DNA of 64,000 nt from Teichococcus coralli (GCF_009829925.1 NZ_SNVJ01000005.1:62001-126000), one strand, 5' to 3'; shown: positions 37,986 through 48,491, numbered from the stretch's first letter. Notes: generated from the sequence alone by a model not told the origin. Made by a program: numbers and translations.

Positions 37986-38705
37986 ATGATCGCCGCACTC
38001 GCCTTTTACGTCTTCGCGGCCATCCTGATCGCCAGCGCGGTCATGGTGGTGACCAGCCGCAATCCCGTGCACAGCGTGCTGTTCCTGATCCTGGCGTTCT
38101 TCAACGCCGCGGCGCTGTTCCTGATGGCGGGGGCCGAGTTCCTGGCCCTGATCCTGGTCATCGTCTATGTCGGCGCGGTCGCGGTGTTGTTCCTGTTCAT
38201 CGTGATGATGCTGGACATCGACTTCGTCCAGTTGCGGCAGGGACTGCAGCGCTACGCGCCGATCGGTGCGGTGATCGGGGCCATTCTCTTCCTGGAACTG
38301 CTGTTCGTCTTCGGCTCCTGGCAGTTCGCGCCGGATGTCGCGACGCTGCGGCTGAACGCCGTGCCGGCCGATCCGGCGCTGTCGAACACCGAGGCGCTCG
38401 GGCGGCTGGTCTACACGGATTACATCTTCCTGTTCCAGATTGCCGGCCTGATCCTGCTGGTCGCCATGATCGGCGCCATCGTGCTGACGCTGCGCGACAA
38501 GCCGGCCAACAGCAAGCGGCAGGACATCGCCGTGCAGCTCGCCCGTGCAGAGGCCGTGCCGCTGACCAAGGTGCCGGCGCGTACCGGCCTCGACAAGCTC
38601 GGCATCGTCCGGCGCAAGCTGCCGGAGGCGCCGAAGCCGAAGAAGGTGGCGCACGAGGCGCACGGTCATGGCCACCACGACCACGAAGAAGGCGGGCACC
38701 ACTGA
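37986..38705 (+). CDS. nuoJ: NADH-quinone oxidoreductase subunit J with a His-rich C-terminal tail
   Basis: 239 residues. Five membrane helices, with the conserved [16 protein letters not shown] helix 3 (61-76) that holds the pi-bulge in this family. The last 17 residues contain eight His (residues 223, 226, 228, 230, 231, 233, 238, 239) with acidic residues between them, after a KPKK stretch; such a tail is not part of the conserved fold and should lie outside the membrane. The largest gap in the operon, 126 bp, precedes this gene, and a tiny 11-codon frame ends on its start. nuoK follows after 1 nt. Confidence 0.96.
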   Translation: MIAALAFYVFAAILIASAVMVVTSRNPVHSVLFLILAFFNAAALFLMAGAEFLALILVIVYVGAVAVLFLFIVMMLDIDFVQLRQGLQRYAPIGAVIGAILFLELLFVFGSWQFAPDVATLRLNAVPADPALSNTEALGRLVYTDYIFLFQIAGLILLVAMIGAIVLTLRDKPANSKRQDIAVQLARAEAVPLTKVPARTGLDKLGIVRRKLPEAPKPKKVAHEAHGHGHHDHEEGGHH

Positions 38706-38706
38706 C

Positions 38707-39018
38707 ATGCTGAGCATCGGCCTTGGCCATTACCTCACGGTGAGCGCGATCCTCTTCGTGCTCGGCGTGTTCGGCATCTTCCTCAACCGGAAGAACATCA
38801 TCGTCATCCTGATGTCTCTCGAGCTGATCCTGCTCGCGGTGAACCTGAACATGGTGGCCTTCTCCTCGGCCCTGCAGGACCTCACCGGGCAGATCTTCGC
38901 CATGTTCGTGCTGACCGTGGCGGCCGCCGAGGCGGCCATCGGTCTGGCCATCGTCGTCATCTACTTCCGCAACCGCGGCAGCATCGAGGTGGAGGACGTC
39001 TCCACCCTGAAGGGTTAG
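38707..39018 (+). CDS. nuoK: NADH-quinone oxidoreductase subunit K
   Basis: 103 residues, three membrane helices. The Glu residues of the proton path lie in [16 protein letters not shown] and [19 protein letters not shown]. Antiporter-like small subunit next to NuoJ and NuoN. Start chosen at [17 protein letters not shown], 1 nt after the nuoJ stop; an earlier in-frame ATG would overlap nuoJ by 38 nt. Confidence 0.97.
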   Translation: MLSIGLGHYLTVSAILFVLGVFGIFLNRKNIIVILMSLELILLAVNLNMVAFSSALQDLTGQIFAMFVLTVAAAEAAIGLAIVVIYFRNRGSIEVEDVSTLKG

Positions 39019-39022
39019 TCGC

Positions 39023-40939
39023 ATGTATGTCGGTGCTGTCTTCTTTCCGCTGCTTGGCGCCTGCATCTCCGGCTTTTTCGGCCGGTGGATCGGCGACAAG
39101 GCGGCGCAGTGGGCCACGGTGGTCTGCATGGCGCTGGCCGCGGTCTGCGGCCTCTATGGCTTCGTCCAGGTCGGGCTGAACCACACGCCGGGCGTGGTCG
39201 AGATCGTCAAGTGGATCGATGTCGGCGGGCTGCAGGTCTCCTGGGCGCTCCGCTACGACACGCTCGCGGCAATGATGGTGGGCATGGTCACGCTGATCTC
39301 GACCATGATCCACCTCTACAGCGTGGGCTACATGTCGCATGACGAGACGCCCCCGCGCTTCTTCGCGTACCTGTCGCTGTTCACCTTCATGATGCTGATG
39401 CTGGTGACGGCCAACAACCTGGTCCAGCTGTTCTTCGGCTGGGAGGGCGTTGGCCTCGCGAGCTACCTGCTGATCGGCTACTGGTACGAGCGCGAGAGCG
39501 CCAACCGCGCCGCGATGAAGGCCTTCATCGTCAACCGCGTAGGCGACCTCTTCTTCATGCTCGGCATGGCGCTGACCTTCTGGACCTTCGGCACCGTCGA
39601 GTTCGACGGCATCTTTCAGGGCGTCGAGGCGGCCCGGCAGACCACCTTCGCCGGCTATCCGGTGCTGGAGCTGATCGGCCTGCTCCTGTTCCTGGGCGCC
39701 ATGGGCAAGTCGGCGCAGATCGGCCTGCACACCTGGCTGCCGGACGCGATGGAGGGCCCGACGCCGGTCTCCGCGCTGATCCATGCCGCGACCATGGTGA
39801 CGGCGGGCGTCTTCCTGATGGCGCGCATGTCGCCGCTGATGGAATACGCCCCGAACGTGCTGGGCTTTGTCGCCGTGATCGGCGGCACCACGGCGCTCTT
39901 CGCCGCCAGCGTCGGCATGGTGCAGAACGACATCAAGCGGGTCATCGCCTACTCGACCTGTTCGCAGCTCGGCTACATGTTCTTCGCCATCGGCGTCGGT
40001 GCCTACCAGGCGGCGGTGTTCCACCTGTTCACGCACGCCTTCTTCAAGGCGCTGCTGTTCCTGGGCGCCGGTTCGGTCATCCATGCCATGTCGGACGAGC
40101 AGGATATCCGCCGGATGGGCGGGATCTGGAAAAAGATCCCTTTCACCTACGCGATGTTCTGGATCGGCTCCCTGGCGCTCGCCGGCGTGCCGCTCTTCGC
40201 GGGCTACTACTCGAAGGACATGATCCTGGAGGCCGCCTTCGCCGGCGAGGGCTGGACCGCCACCTATGCCTTCATTTGCGGCATCGCCGCCGCCTTCCTG
40301 ACGGCCTTCTACTCCTGGCGCCTGATCATCCTGACCTTCCATGGCGCACCCCGCGCGGACCATCATACGATGGAGCACGTGCATGAGAGCCCCTGGGTCA
40401 TGCTGCTGCCGCTCTTCGTGCTGGCGGTCGGCGCGGTGTTCACCGGCGGCGTGTTCCACGAGATGTTCGTCGGCCACCACTGGGAGGAATTCTGGAACGG
40501 CTCGATCGTCAACGCCCCGCATAACCACGTGATGCACGAGGCGCATGAGGTGCCCTCCTGGGTGCCGCTGCTGCCGACGGTTGTGGGCGTGATCGGCATC
40601 ATCCTGGCCTATGCGCTCTACATGTTCGCCCCTTCCATGCCGGCGCGGATCGCCGCCGCGGTCCCGGGCCTGTACCGCTTCCTGCTCAACAAGTGGTACT
40701 TCGATGAGCTGTATGACCGGATCTTCGTCCGCCCGGCGCGCGCCCTTGCCGTGCAGCTCTGGAAAGTGGGCGACGTGAAGATCATCGACGGCATGCCGAA
40801 CGGTGCCGCCAGCCTGACCGCCCAAGCTTCCGGCCGGGTGGTGCGCCTGCAGTCGGGCCGGGTGGCGAGCTACGCCTTCGCCATGATCATCGGCCTCGTT
40901 CTCTTCGTCAGCATCTTCCTGTTCGGGGTCGGCCGATGA
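39023..40939 (+). CDS. nuoL: NADH-quinone oxidoreductase subunit L
   Basis: 638 residues, the largest antiporter-like proton-pump subunit. Conserved parts: [20 protein letters not shown] with the key Glu, THTWLP-like [24 protein letters not shown], and the C-terminal lateral helix region around [13 protein letters not shown] followed by a final membrane anchor. A His-rich loop near 450-510 ([27 protein letters not shown]) faces outside the helices. Stop overlaps the nuoM start by 4 nt. Confidence 0.98.
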   Translation: MYVGAVFFPLLGACISGFFGRWIGDKAAQWATVVCMALAAVCGLYGFVQVGLNHTPGVVEIVKWIDVGGLQVSWALRYDTLAAMMVGMVTLISTMIHLYSVGYMSHDETPPRFFAYLSLFTFMMLMLVTANNLVQLFFGWEGVGLASYLLIGYWYERESANRAAMKAFIVNRVGDLFFMLGMALTFWTFGTVEFDGIFQGVEAARQTTFAGYPVLELIGLLLFLGAMGKSAQIGLHTWLPDAMEGPTPVSALIHAATMVTAGVFLMARMSPLMEYAPNVLGFVAVIGGTTALFAASVGMVQNDIKRVIAYSTCSQLGYMFFAIGVGAYQAAVFHLFTHAFFKALLFLGAGSVIHAMSDEQDIRRMGGIWKKIPFTYAMFWIGSLALAGVPLFAGYYSKDMILEAAFAGEGWTATYAFICGIAAAFLTAFYSWRLIILTFHGAPRADHHTMEHVHESPWVMLLPLFVLAVGAVFTGGVFHEMFVGHHWEEFWNGSIVNAPHNHVMHEAHEVPSWVPLLPTVVGVIGIILAYALYMFAPSMPARIAAAVPGLYRFLLNKWYFDELYDRIFVRPARALAVQLWKVGDVKIIDGMPNGAASLTAQASGRVVRLQSGRVASYAFAMIIGLVLFVSIFLFGVGR

Positions 40940-42447
40940 ACGCCGCGGGTTTCCCTCTGCTCTCGCTGCTCACTTTCCTGCCGCTGGTGGGCGCGGGCAT
41001 CCTTCTGTTCATCCGGGGGGAGGAGGCGGTCGTCGCCTCCAACGCCCGCTGGACGGCCCTCTGGACCAGCCTGATCACCTTCGCCCTGTCGCTGATCCTC
41101 TGGTTCCAGTTCGACAAGACGACGGCCGAGTTCCAGTTCGTCGAGCAGATCAACTGGATGCCGGAGTTCGGCCTCGGCTACCACATGGGCGTGGACGGCA
41201 TTTCCGTGCTGTTCGTGCTGCTCTCCACGGCGCTGACGCCGCTCTGCATCCTGGCCTCCTGGGAGGCCATCGAGAGCCGCGTGCGTGAGTACATGGTCGC
41301 CTTCCTCGTCCTGGAGACGATGATGGTCGGCATGTTCAGCGCGCTGGACATCGTGCTGTTCTATATCTTCTTCGAAGGCGTCCTGATCCCGATGTTCCTG
41401 ATCATCGGCGTCTGGGGCGGCCCGCGGCGCGTCTATGCCGCCTACAAGCTGTTCCTCTACACCCTGCTCGGCTCGCTGCTGATGCTGCTGGCGCTGCTGG
41501 CGCTGTGGTACGAGGCCGGCACCTCCTCCATCCCCGCGATCTTTCAGTTGCAGATCCCGGCCTCCGTGCAGGTCTGGATGTTCCTGGCCTTCCTCGCCTC
41601 CTTCGCGGTGAAGGTGCCGATGTGGCCGGTGCATACCTGGCTGCCGGACGCGCATGTGGAGGCGCCGACCGCCGGCTCCGTCATCCTGGCGGGCGTGCTG
41701 CTGAAGATGGGCGCCTACGGCTTCCTGCGCTTCTCCCTGCCGCTGCTGCCGCAGGCGACCGAGTGGTTCGCCCCGCTGATCTTCACGCTCTCCGTGGTGG
41801 CCGTCGTCTACACTTCCCTGGTGGCGATGGCGCAGGAGGACATGAAGAAGCTGATCGCCTACTCCTCGGTCGCCCATATGGGCATCGTGACCATGGGCAT
41901 CTTCACCCTCAACCAGCAGGGCATCTCGGGCGCCATCTTCCAGATGCTGAGCCACGGCGTGGTCTCCGGCGCGCTCTTCCTTTGCGTCGGCGTGCTCTAT
42001 GACCGCGTGCACTCGCGCGAGATCGCGCGCTACGGCGGCGTGGCGAAGATCATGCCGTCCTATGCGATGGTCTTCATGCTGTTCACCATGGCCTCGGTCG
42101 CGCTGCCCGGCACCGCCGGCTTCCCCGGCGAGTTCCTGGTCATCGTCGGTGCCTGGCAGGTCAACCCCTGGGTCGCCTTCGGCGGCGCGCTGGGCATGAT
42201 CCTGGGCGCGGCCTATATGCTGTGGCTCTATCGCCGCGTGATCTTCAGCCGCATCACCCGCGAGGACCTGAAGGCCCTGCTGGACCTCAGCCCGCGCGAG
42301 TACATCACGTTCGCGCCGCTCATCCTGCTGACCTTGTGGATGGGCGTCTATCCGTCTTCCTTCCTCTCCTTCTTCGAGGCCAGTGTCGCGGCGCTGGTCA
42401 CGCGGCATGAAGCCGCGATGGCCCTGCCGCGCTTGGCCGGGATGTGA
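40936..42447 (+). CDS. nuoM: NADH-quinone oxidoreductase subunit M
   Basis: 503 residues, about 14 membrane helices, second antiporter-like proton pump. Motifs: [22 protein letters not shown] with the conserved Glu, [22 protein letters not shown], and the Lys-containing [22 protein letters not shown] overlap with nuoL; nuoN starts inside its stop. Confidence 0.98.
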   Translation: MNAAGFPLLSLLTFLPLVGAGILLFIRGEEAVVASNARWTALWTSLITFALSLILWFQFDKTTAEFQFVEQINWMPEFGLGYHMGVDGISVLFVLLSTALTPLCILASWEAIESRVREYMVAFLVLETMMVGMFSALDIVLFYIFFEGVLIPMFLIIGVWGGPRRVYAAYKLFLYTLLGSLLMLLALLALWYEAGTSSIPAIFQLQIPASVQVWMFLAFLASFAVKVPMWPVHTWLPDAHVEAPTAGSVILAGVLLKMGAYGFLRFSLPLLPQATEWFAPLIFTLSVVAVVYTSLVAMAQEDMKKLIAYSSVAHMGIVTMGIFTLNQQGISGAIFQMLSHGVVSGALFLCVGVLYDRVHSREIARYGGVAKIMPSYAMVFMLFTMASVALPGTAGFPGEFLVIVGAWQVNPWVAFGGALGMILGAAYMLWLYRRVIFSRITREDLKALLDLSPREYITFAPLILLTLWMGVYPSSFLSFFEASVAALVTRHEAAMALPRLAGM

Positions 42448-43871
42448 CCGGCATGAACTGGACCCTCATCCTCCCCGAGCTCGTGCTGGCGCTCGGCGGC
42501 CTGGTCATCCTGGCCGCCGGCGTGCTGCCGAAGCGGGATCCTGCCTTCGCCGTCAACATGGCGGTCTTCGGCACGCTGCTGCTGACCGCCGTGCTCGTCC
42601 TCGGCCAGCCCGAGGGCGTCGCCTTCAACGGCCAGTACGTCGCCGACGCCTTCACCAAGTTCATGAAGCTGCTGGTGCTGGCTGGCGCCGCGCTCGGCCT
42701 GCTGCTGGCGATGGACTGGAACGCCAAGGAGGGGCTTGGCCGCTTCGAGTTCCCGGTGCTGCTGTTGTTCAGCAGCCTCGGCATGCTCGTCATGGTTTCG
42801 GCCAATGACCTGATCACGCTTTACCTGGGCCTGGAGCTGCTTTCGCTCTCCCTGTATGTGATCGCCGCCTTCAACCGCGACAGCGAGCGCTCCTCCGAAG
42901 CCGGCCTCAAGTATTTCGTGCTGGGCGCGCTGGCCTCGGGCATGCTGCTCTATGGCTCCAGCCTGATCTACGGCTTCACCGGCTCCACCAATTTCGACCG
43001 CATCGCCGATGCGGTGGGCGCCACGGTGGGCATGCCCTTCGGCCTGGTGGTCGGGCTGGTCTTCGTGCTGGCGGCGCTGGCCTTCAAGATCTCGGCCGTG
43101 CCCTTCCACATGTGGACGCCCGACGTCTATGAGGGCGCGCCGACGCCAGTGACCGCCTTCTTCGCCACGGCGCCGAAGGTGGCCGCCATCGCCCTCCTGA
43201 CCCGCGTCGCCGCCGGCCCCTTCGGGGAACTGGCGGCCCAGTGGCAGCAGGTGCTGATCCTGGCCTCGCTGGGCTCGATGATCCTGGGCGCGCTGGGGGC
43301 CATCGGTCAGCGCAACATCAAGCGGCTGATGGCCTATTCCTCCATCGGCCATGTCGGCTATGCGCTGATCGGCCTGGCGGTGGCCAGCGAGATCGGCATC
43401 AGCAGCCTGCTGCTCTACATGGCGATCTACGTCTTCACCAGCGTGGGCACCTTCGCCGTGCTGATCGCCATGCGGCGCAACGGGCGGGCGCTGGAGGGCG
43501 TCGAGGACCTGGCCGGCCTTGGCCGCACCGATCCTGCCATGGCGCTGGGCATGACGGTGTTCATGCTCTCCATGGCGGGCATCCCGCCGCTGGCCGGCTT
43601 CTTCGGCAAGCTCTACGTCTTCCTGGCGGCGGTGCAGGGCGGATACTGGACCCTGGCGGTGGTGGGCGTGCTCACCTCCGCCATCTCCGCCTACTACTAC
43701 CTGCGCGTCATCAAGGTGATGTACTTCGACGCCGGCACCGCGCTCGATCCGCGCCCCGCGAGCCTCTCCTTCGTGCTGGCCGGCACCGGGCTCTTCACCG
43801 TCTTCTTCTTCGTCTTCCCCGCGCCCTTCCTGGCGGCGGCGCAGGCGGCGGTCGCGGCCCTGCTGGGGTGA
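42444..43871 (+). CDS. nuoN: NADH-quinone oxidoreductase subunit N
   Basis: About 475 residues, third antiporter-like pump. [18 protein letters not shown] carries the conserved Glu; [22 protein letters not shown] and [19 protein letters not shown] follow. The GTG at 42444 overlaps the nuoM stop (GTGA), in line with its neighbours; ATG at 42453, beginning [16 protein letters not shown], is an alternative. Last nuo gene; its own stop overlaps the birA start by 4 nt. Confidence 0.97.
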   Translation: MTGMNWTLILPELVLALGGLVILAAGVLPKRDPAFAVNMAVFGTLLLTAVLVLGQPEGVAFNGQYVADAFTKFMKLLVLAGAALGLLLAMDWNAKEGLGRFEFPVLLLFSSLGMLVMVSANDLITLYLGLELLSLSLYVIAAFNRDSERSSEAGLKYFVLGALASGMLLYGSSLIYGFTGSTNFDRIADAVGATVGMPFGLVVGLVFVLAALAFKISAVPFHMWTPDVYEGAPTPVTAFFATAPKVAAIALLTRVAAGPFGELAAQWQQVLILASLGSMILGALGAIGQRNIKRLMAYSSIGHVGYALIGLAVASEIGISSLLLYMAIYVFTSVGTFAVLIAMRRNGRALEGVEDLAGLGRTDPAMALGMTVFMLSMAGIPPLAGFFGKLYVFLAAVQGGYWTLAVVGVLTSAISAYYYLRVIKVMYFDAGTALDPRPASLSFVLAGTGLFTVFFFVFPAPFLAAAQAAVAALLG

Positions 43872-44647
43872 CAGGCGGCGTGGCCGCGTGGCGCCTGACC
43901 ATCCATGCGGAACTGGCCAGCACGCAGGATGCCGTGCTGGCCGCCGCAGCCGCGGGCGAGCCGGAGGGGCTCGCGGTTCTGGCCCGGCGGCAAACCGCCG
44001 GGCGCGGCACCCAGGGGCGGCCCTGGCATTCCAGCTCCGGCAACCTGCATCTCTCCTTGCTCTGGCGGCCACCGGGTCCGGCGCGCGAACTGCCGCAATG
44101 GGCGCTGCTTGTCGCCGTGGCCCTGGCCGAAACGGTCGCGTCCTTGCTGCCTCCGGAAGCGTCACTTGCCCTGAAATGGCCGAACGACCTTCTGCTGAAC
44201 GGGGCCAAGTGCGCGGGAATCCTGACGCAGGCCGCGCCTGACGAACGTGGCGGGATTGCCTGGATCGTCGCGGGCATCGGGGTCAACCTGCGCGAGGCAC
44301 CTTCCTTGCCGGACCGGCCCACGGCCAGCCTGGCAGGCGGCGGAATCGTTCCGCCCGGTCCGGTGGCCTTCGCCGAAGCCCTCCTTGCCTCCCTCGATCG
44401 TTGGCGCGAGGCGCAGCAGGCCGGCGGCTTCACACCCGTGCGGGAGGCCTGGATGCGGCACGGGCCGTCACCCGGCTCCGCGCTGCTGCTGAAGCAGCCG
44501 CACGGCCTGGTCAGCGGACGGTACGCCGGCCTGGCCGAGGACGGCCGCCTCCAGCTTCGCGTGGGCAACGAGCTCCTTGCCTTCGCTGCTGGCGAACTGG
44601 TCTCCGCGCCCCTCGCGAGCGGCGAACCGCGGCCGATCGGGAGGTAG
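43868..44647 (+). CDS. birA: biotin-[acetyl-CoA-carboxylase] ligase
   Basis: 259 residues, GTG start overlapping the nuoN stop (GTGA). Joins biotin to carboxylases through biotinyl-AMP. Catalytic core: AGRGTQGRPWHSSSGNLHLS (biotinyl-AMP loop, shown as GRGTQGRPW), LKWPNDLLLNGAKCAGIL, and WIVAGIGVNL. The N-terminal DNA-binding domain of E. coli BirA is absent, so it is enzyme only. birA after nuoN is common in alphaproteobacteria; here the next expected gene, coaX, is not seen. Confidence 0.95.
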   Translation: MTGGVAAWRLTIHAELASTQDAVLAAAAAGEPEGLAVLARRQTAGRGTQGRPWHSSSGNLHLSLLWRPPGPARELPQWALLVAVALAETVASLLPPEASLALKWPNDLLLNGAKCAGILTQAAPDERGGIAWIVAGIGVNLREAPSLPDRPTASLAGGGIVPPGPVAFAEALLASLDRWREAQQAGGFTPVREAWMRHGPSPGSALLLKQPHGLVSGRYAGLAEDGRLQLRVGNELLAFAAGELVSAPLASGEPRPIGR

Positions 44648-45137
44648 CATCGCCCGGCAAGGCGCCGAAAGCGCGGCCGGCAAGCCTGGCGGCACACAGC
44701 GGGAGCGTCCACCGGTCCGCATCCGCATCGCCGGCTGAAGGCCTGGCCATTGCGGCCGCCCGGCTCGCCGCCCATGCTCTCCGGGAGAAGCTGGAGCAGC
44801 ACCTTGTCCGCAATCCGTGATCGGTGGTGTGACTGTTCCGGCGCTGCAATCGGACGTTGTCTGGGGTTATGTGACGGTGTGGAAGGACGCAGTGCACCTC
44901 ATCCCGGCCGCCAAGCCGTCGTACTCTCGCGGGCAGGCCAGCCCGACGGGACTGCGGCCTCGGTGATCAGGCCAATGGAGGCCGTGAGGTTGGCGAATGG
45001 CAGGTGCGCTCCCATTTTCCACATGACCGATTTGCCTGACGCGTCCTGGCCCCGGAAGGGCCACGGGCATGACGAGGGCCACGATATCTGCCCTGGCAAG
45101 GGCATGACTGCATGGACACCATCACTGGCGAGAGTAG
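44648..45137. other. 490-bp stretch without a convincing gene between birA and rnj
   Basis: All open frames are short, Arg/Pro/Ala-rich and without domains. One frame running from birA to 44820 ends in an Ala/Leu helix-like stretch (AIAAARLAAHALREKLEQHL), but it has no clear start codon or ribosome site after birA. In many relatives the type III pantothenate kinase gene coaX sits here; its actin-fold phosphate loops are not seen in any frame. The last ~130 bp are less GC-rich and may hold the rnj promoter. Confidence 0.5.
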
Positions 45138-46799
45138 ATGAACCTGAACGATAACGGAGACTTGGCCTTCATTCCGCTGGGCGGAACGGGGGAAATCGGC
45201 TGCAACCTCAATGTTTATCGCTGCGATGGGCATCTTTTGGCCATCGACTGCGGCATCGGCTTCGGCGGCGCCGAACAGCCGGAGGCCGAGGTCATGGTGC
45301 CCGACCCCAGCTGGCTGGCCGAGCGCCGGGACAAGCTCCTGGGCCTCGTGATCACCCATGCGCATGAGGACCATGTCGGCGCCGTCGCGCCGCTTTGGCC
45401 GCAACTGCGCTGCCCGATCTACGCCAGCCCGTTCACCGCCGCGGTGTTGCGGCGCAAGCTTGGCGAGGCCGGCCTGCTCCACCAGGTCGAGCTGGTCACG
45501 GTTCCTCTCGGTGGAGAGGTGGAGCTGGGACCGTTCCGCCTTCGCTTCATTCGCGTCACCCACTCGGTGCCGGAGCCGCAGTCGATCGCCATTCGCACGC
45601 CTCACGGCACGGTGCTGCACACCGGCGACTGGAAGCTGGACCCCGAGCCCCTGATCGGGCAACCGGCCGATGAGGAGGCTTTCGCGGCGCTTGGCCGCGA
45701 GGGCGTGCTTGCCATGGTCTGCGACAGCACGAATGCGCTGGTTGAAGGCCATTCCGGCTCGGAGGCGGAAGTCCGCCGCAGCATGACGGCCTTGATCCGC
45801 AAGCTGAAGGGGCGCGTGGCCGTCACCTGCTTCGCGACCAATGTCGCCCGCATGGAGTCCGTCGCGCTGGCCGCCCATGCCGCCGGCCGGCAGGTCGCGC
45901 TGTTCGGCCGCAGCCTGCGGAATGCCGAGGCGGCGGCACGGGAGTGCGGCTATCTCCAGAATCTTCCGCCCTTTCTTCAGGAGGAGGATGCCGACGACAT
46001 ACCGGACGACCAGCTGCTGATCCTTTGCACGGGCAGCCAGGGCGAGCCGCGCTCCGCCATGGCGAAGATCGCGGCCGATACGCATCCCCGCATCTCCCTT
46101 GGGGAGGGCGATACGGTGATCTTCTCCTCCCGCATGATCCCCGGCAACGAGCGCGCCATCCTGCGCATGCAGGACGACCTGGCGCGTGGCGGCTGCAAGG
46201 TCATGACCGCCGACGACCACATGGTGCATGTCTCCGGCCACCCGGCGCGGGATGAGCTGCGGCGCCTCTATTCCCTGGTGAAGCCGCGCTTTTCCGTGCC
46301 GGTGCATGGCGAATGGCGCCACCTGCAGGAGCACGCCGCCCTGGCCCGGGAAATGGGCGCCACCCCCGTGCTGGTCGAGGATGGGGACGTGCTGCAGCTC
46401 GCTCCACGCGCGGGCAACGCGGCGCCGGAGGTGGTGGAGGGCGTGCCCACCGGCCAGCTGGCGCTGGATGGCGAGCGCCTGCTGCCGCTCGATGGCGGCG
46501 TGCTCGGCGCCCGGCGGCGGATGCTGTTCAACGGCGTGGTCATGGCCTCGCTGGCGGTGGATCGCAGCGGCCGGGTGCTGGGCAGCCCGCAGATTTCCGC
46601 GCCCGGCCTCTTCGACATGGCGGACATGGAGCCCGGCCAGCTCGCCGACGAGCTGGCGCGTGCGGTGACCGACCTGCCATCGGCGCTGAAGCAGGAGGAC
46701 GACATGCTGCGCGACGCGGCCCGCACGGTGCTGCGCAAGGCGGTCAGCCGGCGCCTCCGGAAGCGACCCAGCGTGGAGATCCACCTGCTCCGCGTGTGA
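45138..46799 (+). CDS. rnj: ribonuclease J
   Basis: 553 residues of the metallo-beta-lactamase/beta-CASP family. 5'-3' exo- and endoribonuclease used for mRNA decay and rRNA maturation in alphaproteobacteria. THAHEDHVGA at 73-82 binds two Zn; a further His and Asp lie in LHTGDWKLD; the beta-CASP part carries FATNVARMES, TGSQGEPRSAMAK and PVHGEWRHL. The C-terminal domain ends in RLRKRPSVEIHLLRV. Placed after birA as in many relatives. Confidence 0.96.
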   Translation: MNLNDNGDLAFIPLGGTGEIGCNLNVYRCDGHLLAIDCGIGFGGAEQPEAEVMVPDPSWLAERRDKLLGLVITHAHEDHVGAVAPLWPQLRCPIYASPFTAAVLRRKLGEAGLLHQVELVTVPLGGEVELGPFRLRFIRVTHSVPEPQSIAIRTPHGTVLHTGDWKLDPEPLIGQPADEEAFAALGREGVLAMVCDSTNALVEGHSGSEAEVRRSMTALIRKLKGRVAVTCFATNVARMESVALAAHAAGRQVALFGRSLRNAEAAARECGYLQNLPPFLQEEDADDIPDDQLLILCTGSQGEPRSAMAKIAADTHPRISLGEGDTVIFSSRMIPGNERAILRMQDDLARGGCKVMTADDHMVHVSGHPARDELRRLYSLVKPRFSVPVHGEWRHLQEHAALAREMGATPVLVEDGDVLQLAPRAGNAAPEVVEGVPTGQLALDGERLLPLDGGVLGARRRMLFNGVVMASLAVDRSGRVLGSPQISAPGLFDMADMEPGQLADELARAVTDLPSALKQEDDMLRDAARTVLRKAVSRRLRKRPSVEIHLLRV

Positions 46800-46803
46800 G
46801 GAG

Positions 46804-46824
46804 GGGGAGGCGGCGGCCCTCCCC
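46804..46824. terminator. short hairpin between convergent rnj and acyltransferase
   Basis: A 7-bp stem GGGGAGG/CCTCCCC with a seven-base loop, 4 nt after the rnj stop. No clear T-run; weak terminator candidate shared by the two convergent genes. Confidence 0.35.
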
Positions 46825-46835
46825 GCCGCACTTTC

Positions 46836-47957
46836 TCAGGTAAGGCGGGGCTGCAGCCTCGCCGACCGCGGCGGCGGCAGACGCCGGGCCAGCCGGTGCG
46901 CCGGCCGTTCAACCAGGCCATGCATGGCGGCGGCGGCGGGAAGAGCCATCACCGTCGCCATCATTGCCACCACGGCGGGCGCCGTCTGGCCGTGCAGAAG
47001 GTGGGTCAGCAGCAGCAGCACCGGCAGGTGCACCAGGTAGAGGCTGAAGGAGACCTTTCCCAGCCAGAGCAGCGAACGCCGCCGCAGGCTCCTGGCGAAG
47101 CGGCCGCCCCGCAGGGCAAGCAGGATCAACAGCACCGAGCCGGCGATGACGCCATAGTCATGCGCGGCCATGGCCATGACGACCACCACCACGGCCGCCG
47201 CAAGCGCCTGCGTCTCGTCCAGGCGTGGTACGGGCCGCAGGGCGAGCGCCGCGCCGGCGGCGAAGGCCGGCAGGAAGCCGGCACTGGCGGCGAGAGTGCC
47301 GAGCAGGCTATCGCCGAGCGAGACGTGCCCCTCCGGCATACCGGCCAGCCGCGCCACCCCGGCGCCCACCAGCGCCACCGCCAGCAGCAGCGCCAGCCGG
47401 TCGCGAAACAGCAGCGCAAGCGGCAGCAGCAGCGCGATGCGCCACTCATGGACCAGCGACCAGAGCACCGGATCGAGCTGAAAGCCGTCGCCATGCTCCA
47501 GCAGAAGGGCCTGCGCGGCGAGATCGCGCCAGGTCCAGGGCGCCGCCCAGGCAGCGCCGCCCGTGATGTGCGGTGTCTCCGGCGGCAGCGGGCCGGACCA
47601 GCTCAGCGACTGCAGGGCTGCGGAAAGCGCCACCGCGGCCAGCACCGGCAGCCCGAGGCGGATGGCGCGCTGCGCCCCGTAATGTGCCCAGCCGCCGCCG
47701 CTCAGCACACTGCCGGGTTGCCGCTGCTCCTGCCGCGCCAGTGCGCGGGTCAGGACATAGCCGCTCAGCACAAAGAAGAAGATCACGGCCTGCCGACCCA
47801 TGCCGATGGGCCGGAGAGGCGTGTCGTTCACGGTCCAGGCCACCCAGCCCGGAACCTCTGGCAGGCTGAGATAGGCGTGGTGCACGACGACGATGAGAGC
47901 CGCGATGCCGCGCAACGAGTCGAGCTCGACAAGGCGGGATGAGGAATCTGCTTTCAT
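46836..47957 (-). CDS. acyltransferase 3 family membrane protein
   Basis: 373 residues with about ten membrane helices. Starts with RLVELDSLRGIAALIVVVHH, the Arg and paired His of the acyltransferase_3 motif (OafA/NodX-like), and IFFFVLSGYVLTRAL. A later KVSFSLYLVHLPVLLLL is the usual C-terminal motif. Such enzymes add O-acetyl or other acyl groups to sugars of surface polymers. The ribosome site GGGAG precedes 47957. It stands alone on the minus strand inside an otherwise conserved plus-strand block, between rnj and the DUF1467 gene, which suggests later insertion. Codon use does not stand out. Confidence 0.9.
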   Translation of the reverse strand: MKADSSSRLVELDSLRGIAALIVVVHHAYLSLPEVPGWVAWTVNDTPLRPIGMGRQAVIFFFVLSGYVLTRALARQEQRQPGSVLSGGGWAHYGAQRAIRLGLPVLAAVALSAALQSLSWSGPLPPETPHITGGAAWAAPWTWRDLAAQALLLEHGDGFQLDPVLWSLVHEWRIALLLPLALLFRDRLALLLAVALVGAGVARLAGMPEGHVSLGDSLLGTLAASAGFLPAFAAGAALALRPVPRLDETQALAAAVVVVVMAMAAHDYGVIAGSVLLILLALRGGRFARSLRRRSLLWLGKVSFSLYLVHLPVLLLLTHLLHGQTAPAVVAMMATVMALPAAAAMHGLVERPAHRLARRLPPPRSARLQPRLT

Positions 47958-48204
47958 GGGCTCCCGGCTGCGAACAGGTTCCGGCGCTGCGGCCCGGGAA
48001 CCGGTGGGAGCACGGCTCGTGAACTGGTGCCGCGCAGAGGAGAACAACGCCGCTGCGCCTGGAGCGCCCGGCAGGCCCGTTGCGAACCATCTTTCTGTGG
48101 CAGGGTTGCGGCGGGAGCTTCACGCTGTGGCGAGGAGCGGAAGGCTGGTCTGGCCGGGTACGAGAGCCTATCTCCCGCATCCGAGGGCATAAGAGGGGCG
48201 CGCA

Positions 48205-48465
48205 GTGAACTGGTTTACCGGCTTCGTCGTGTATTTCCTGGTGTGGTGGACCGTCCTGTTCGCGGTGCTGCCGGTCGGCATCCGGCCCGATCCGGATGGA
48301 CAGGCGCCCGGCAACTGGCGCGGCGCCCCGGAAGCACCGGGAATTGGCCGCAAGGCTCTCTGGACAACCGTGGTGGCGACGGTTGTCTTTCTCGGCATCT
48401 ACTCCCTCATCACCAGTGACTGGCTGAGCTTCCGTCATGGATGGCTTGCTATGCCCATTGATTAG
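48205..48465 (+). CDS. DUF1467 small membrane protein
   Basis: 86 residues, two membrane helices (VVYFLVWWTVLFAVLPVGI and LWTTVVATVVFLGIYSLIT) joined by a polar loop GRKALW. Start WFTGFVVYFLVWWTVLFAVLP and PVGIRPDPDGQ are characteristic of DUF1467, a family found mostly in alphaproteobacteria, usually near proS. Function unknown. Confidence 0.9.
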   Translation: MNWFTGFVVYFLVWWTVLFAVLPVGIRPDPDGQAPGNWRGAPEAPGIGRKALWTTVVATVVFLGIYSLITSDWLSFRHGWLAMPID

Positions 48466-48491
48466 GCGAAATGCTGAGGTTTTCCTCTGAT

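Noticed and set aside
44648..44820. Small frame after birA ending in an Ala/Leu-rich helix
   Set aside because: No start codon with a ribosome site after the birA stop, no homology recognised; likely a continuation of a shadow frame.
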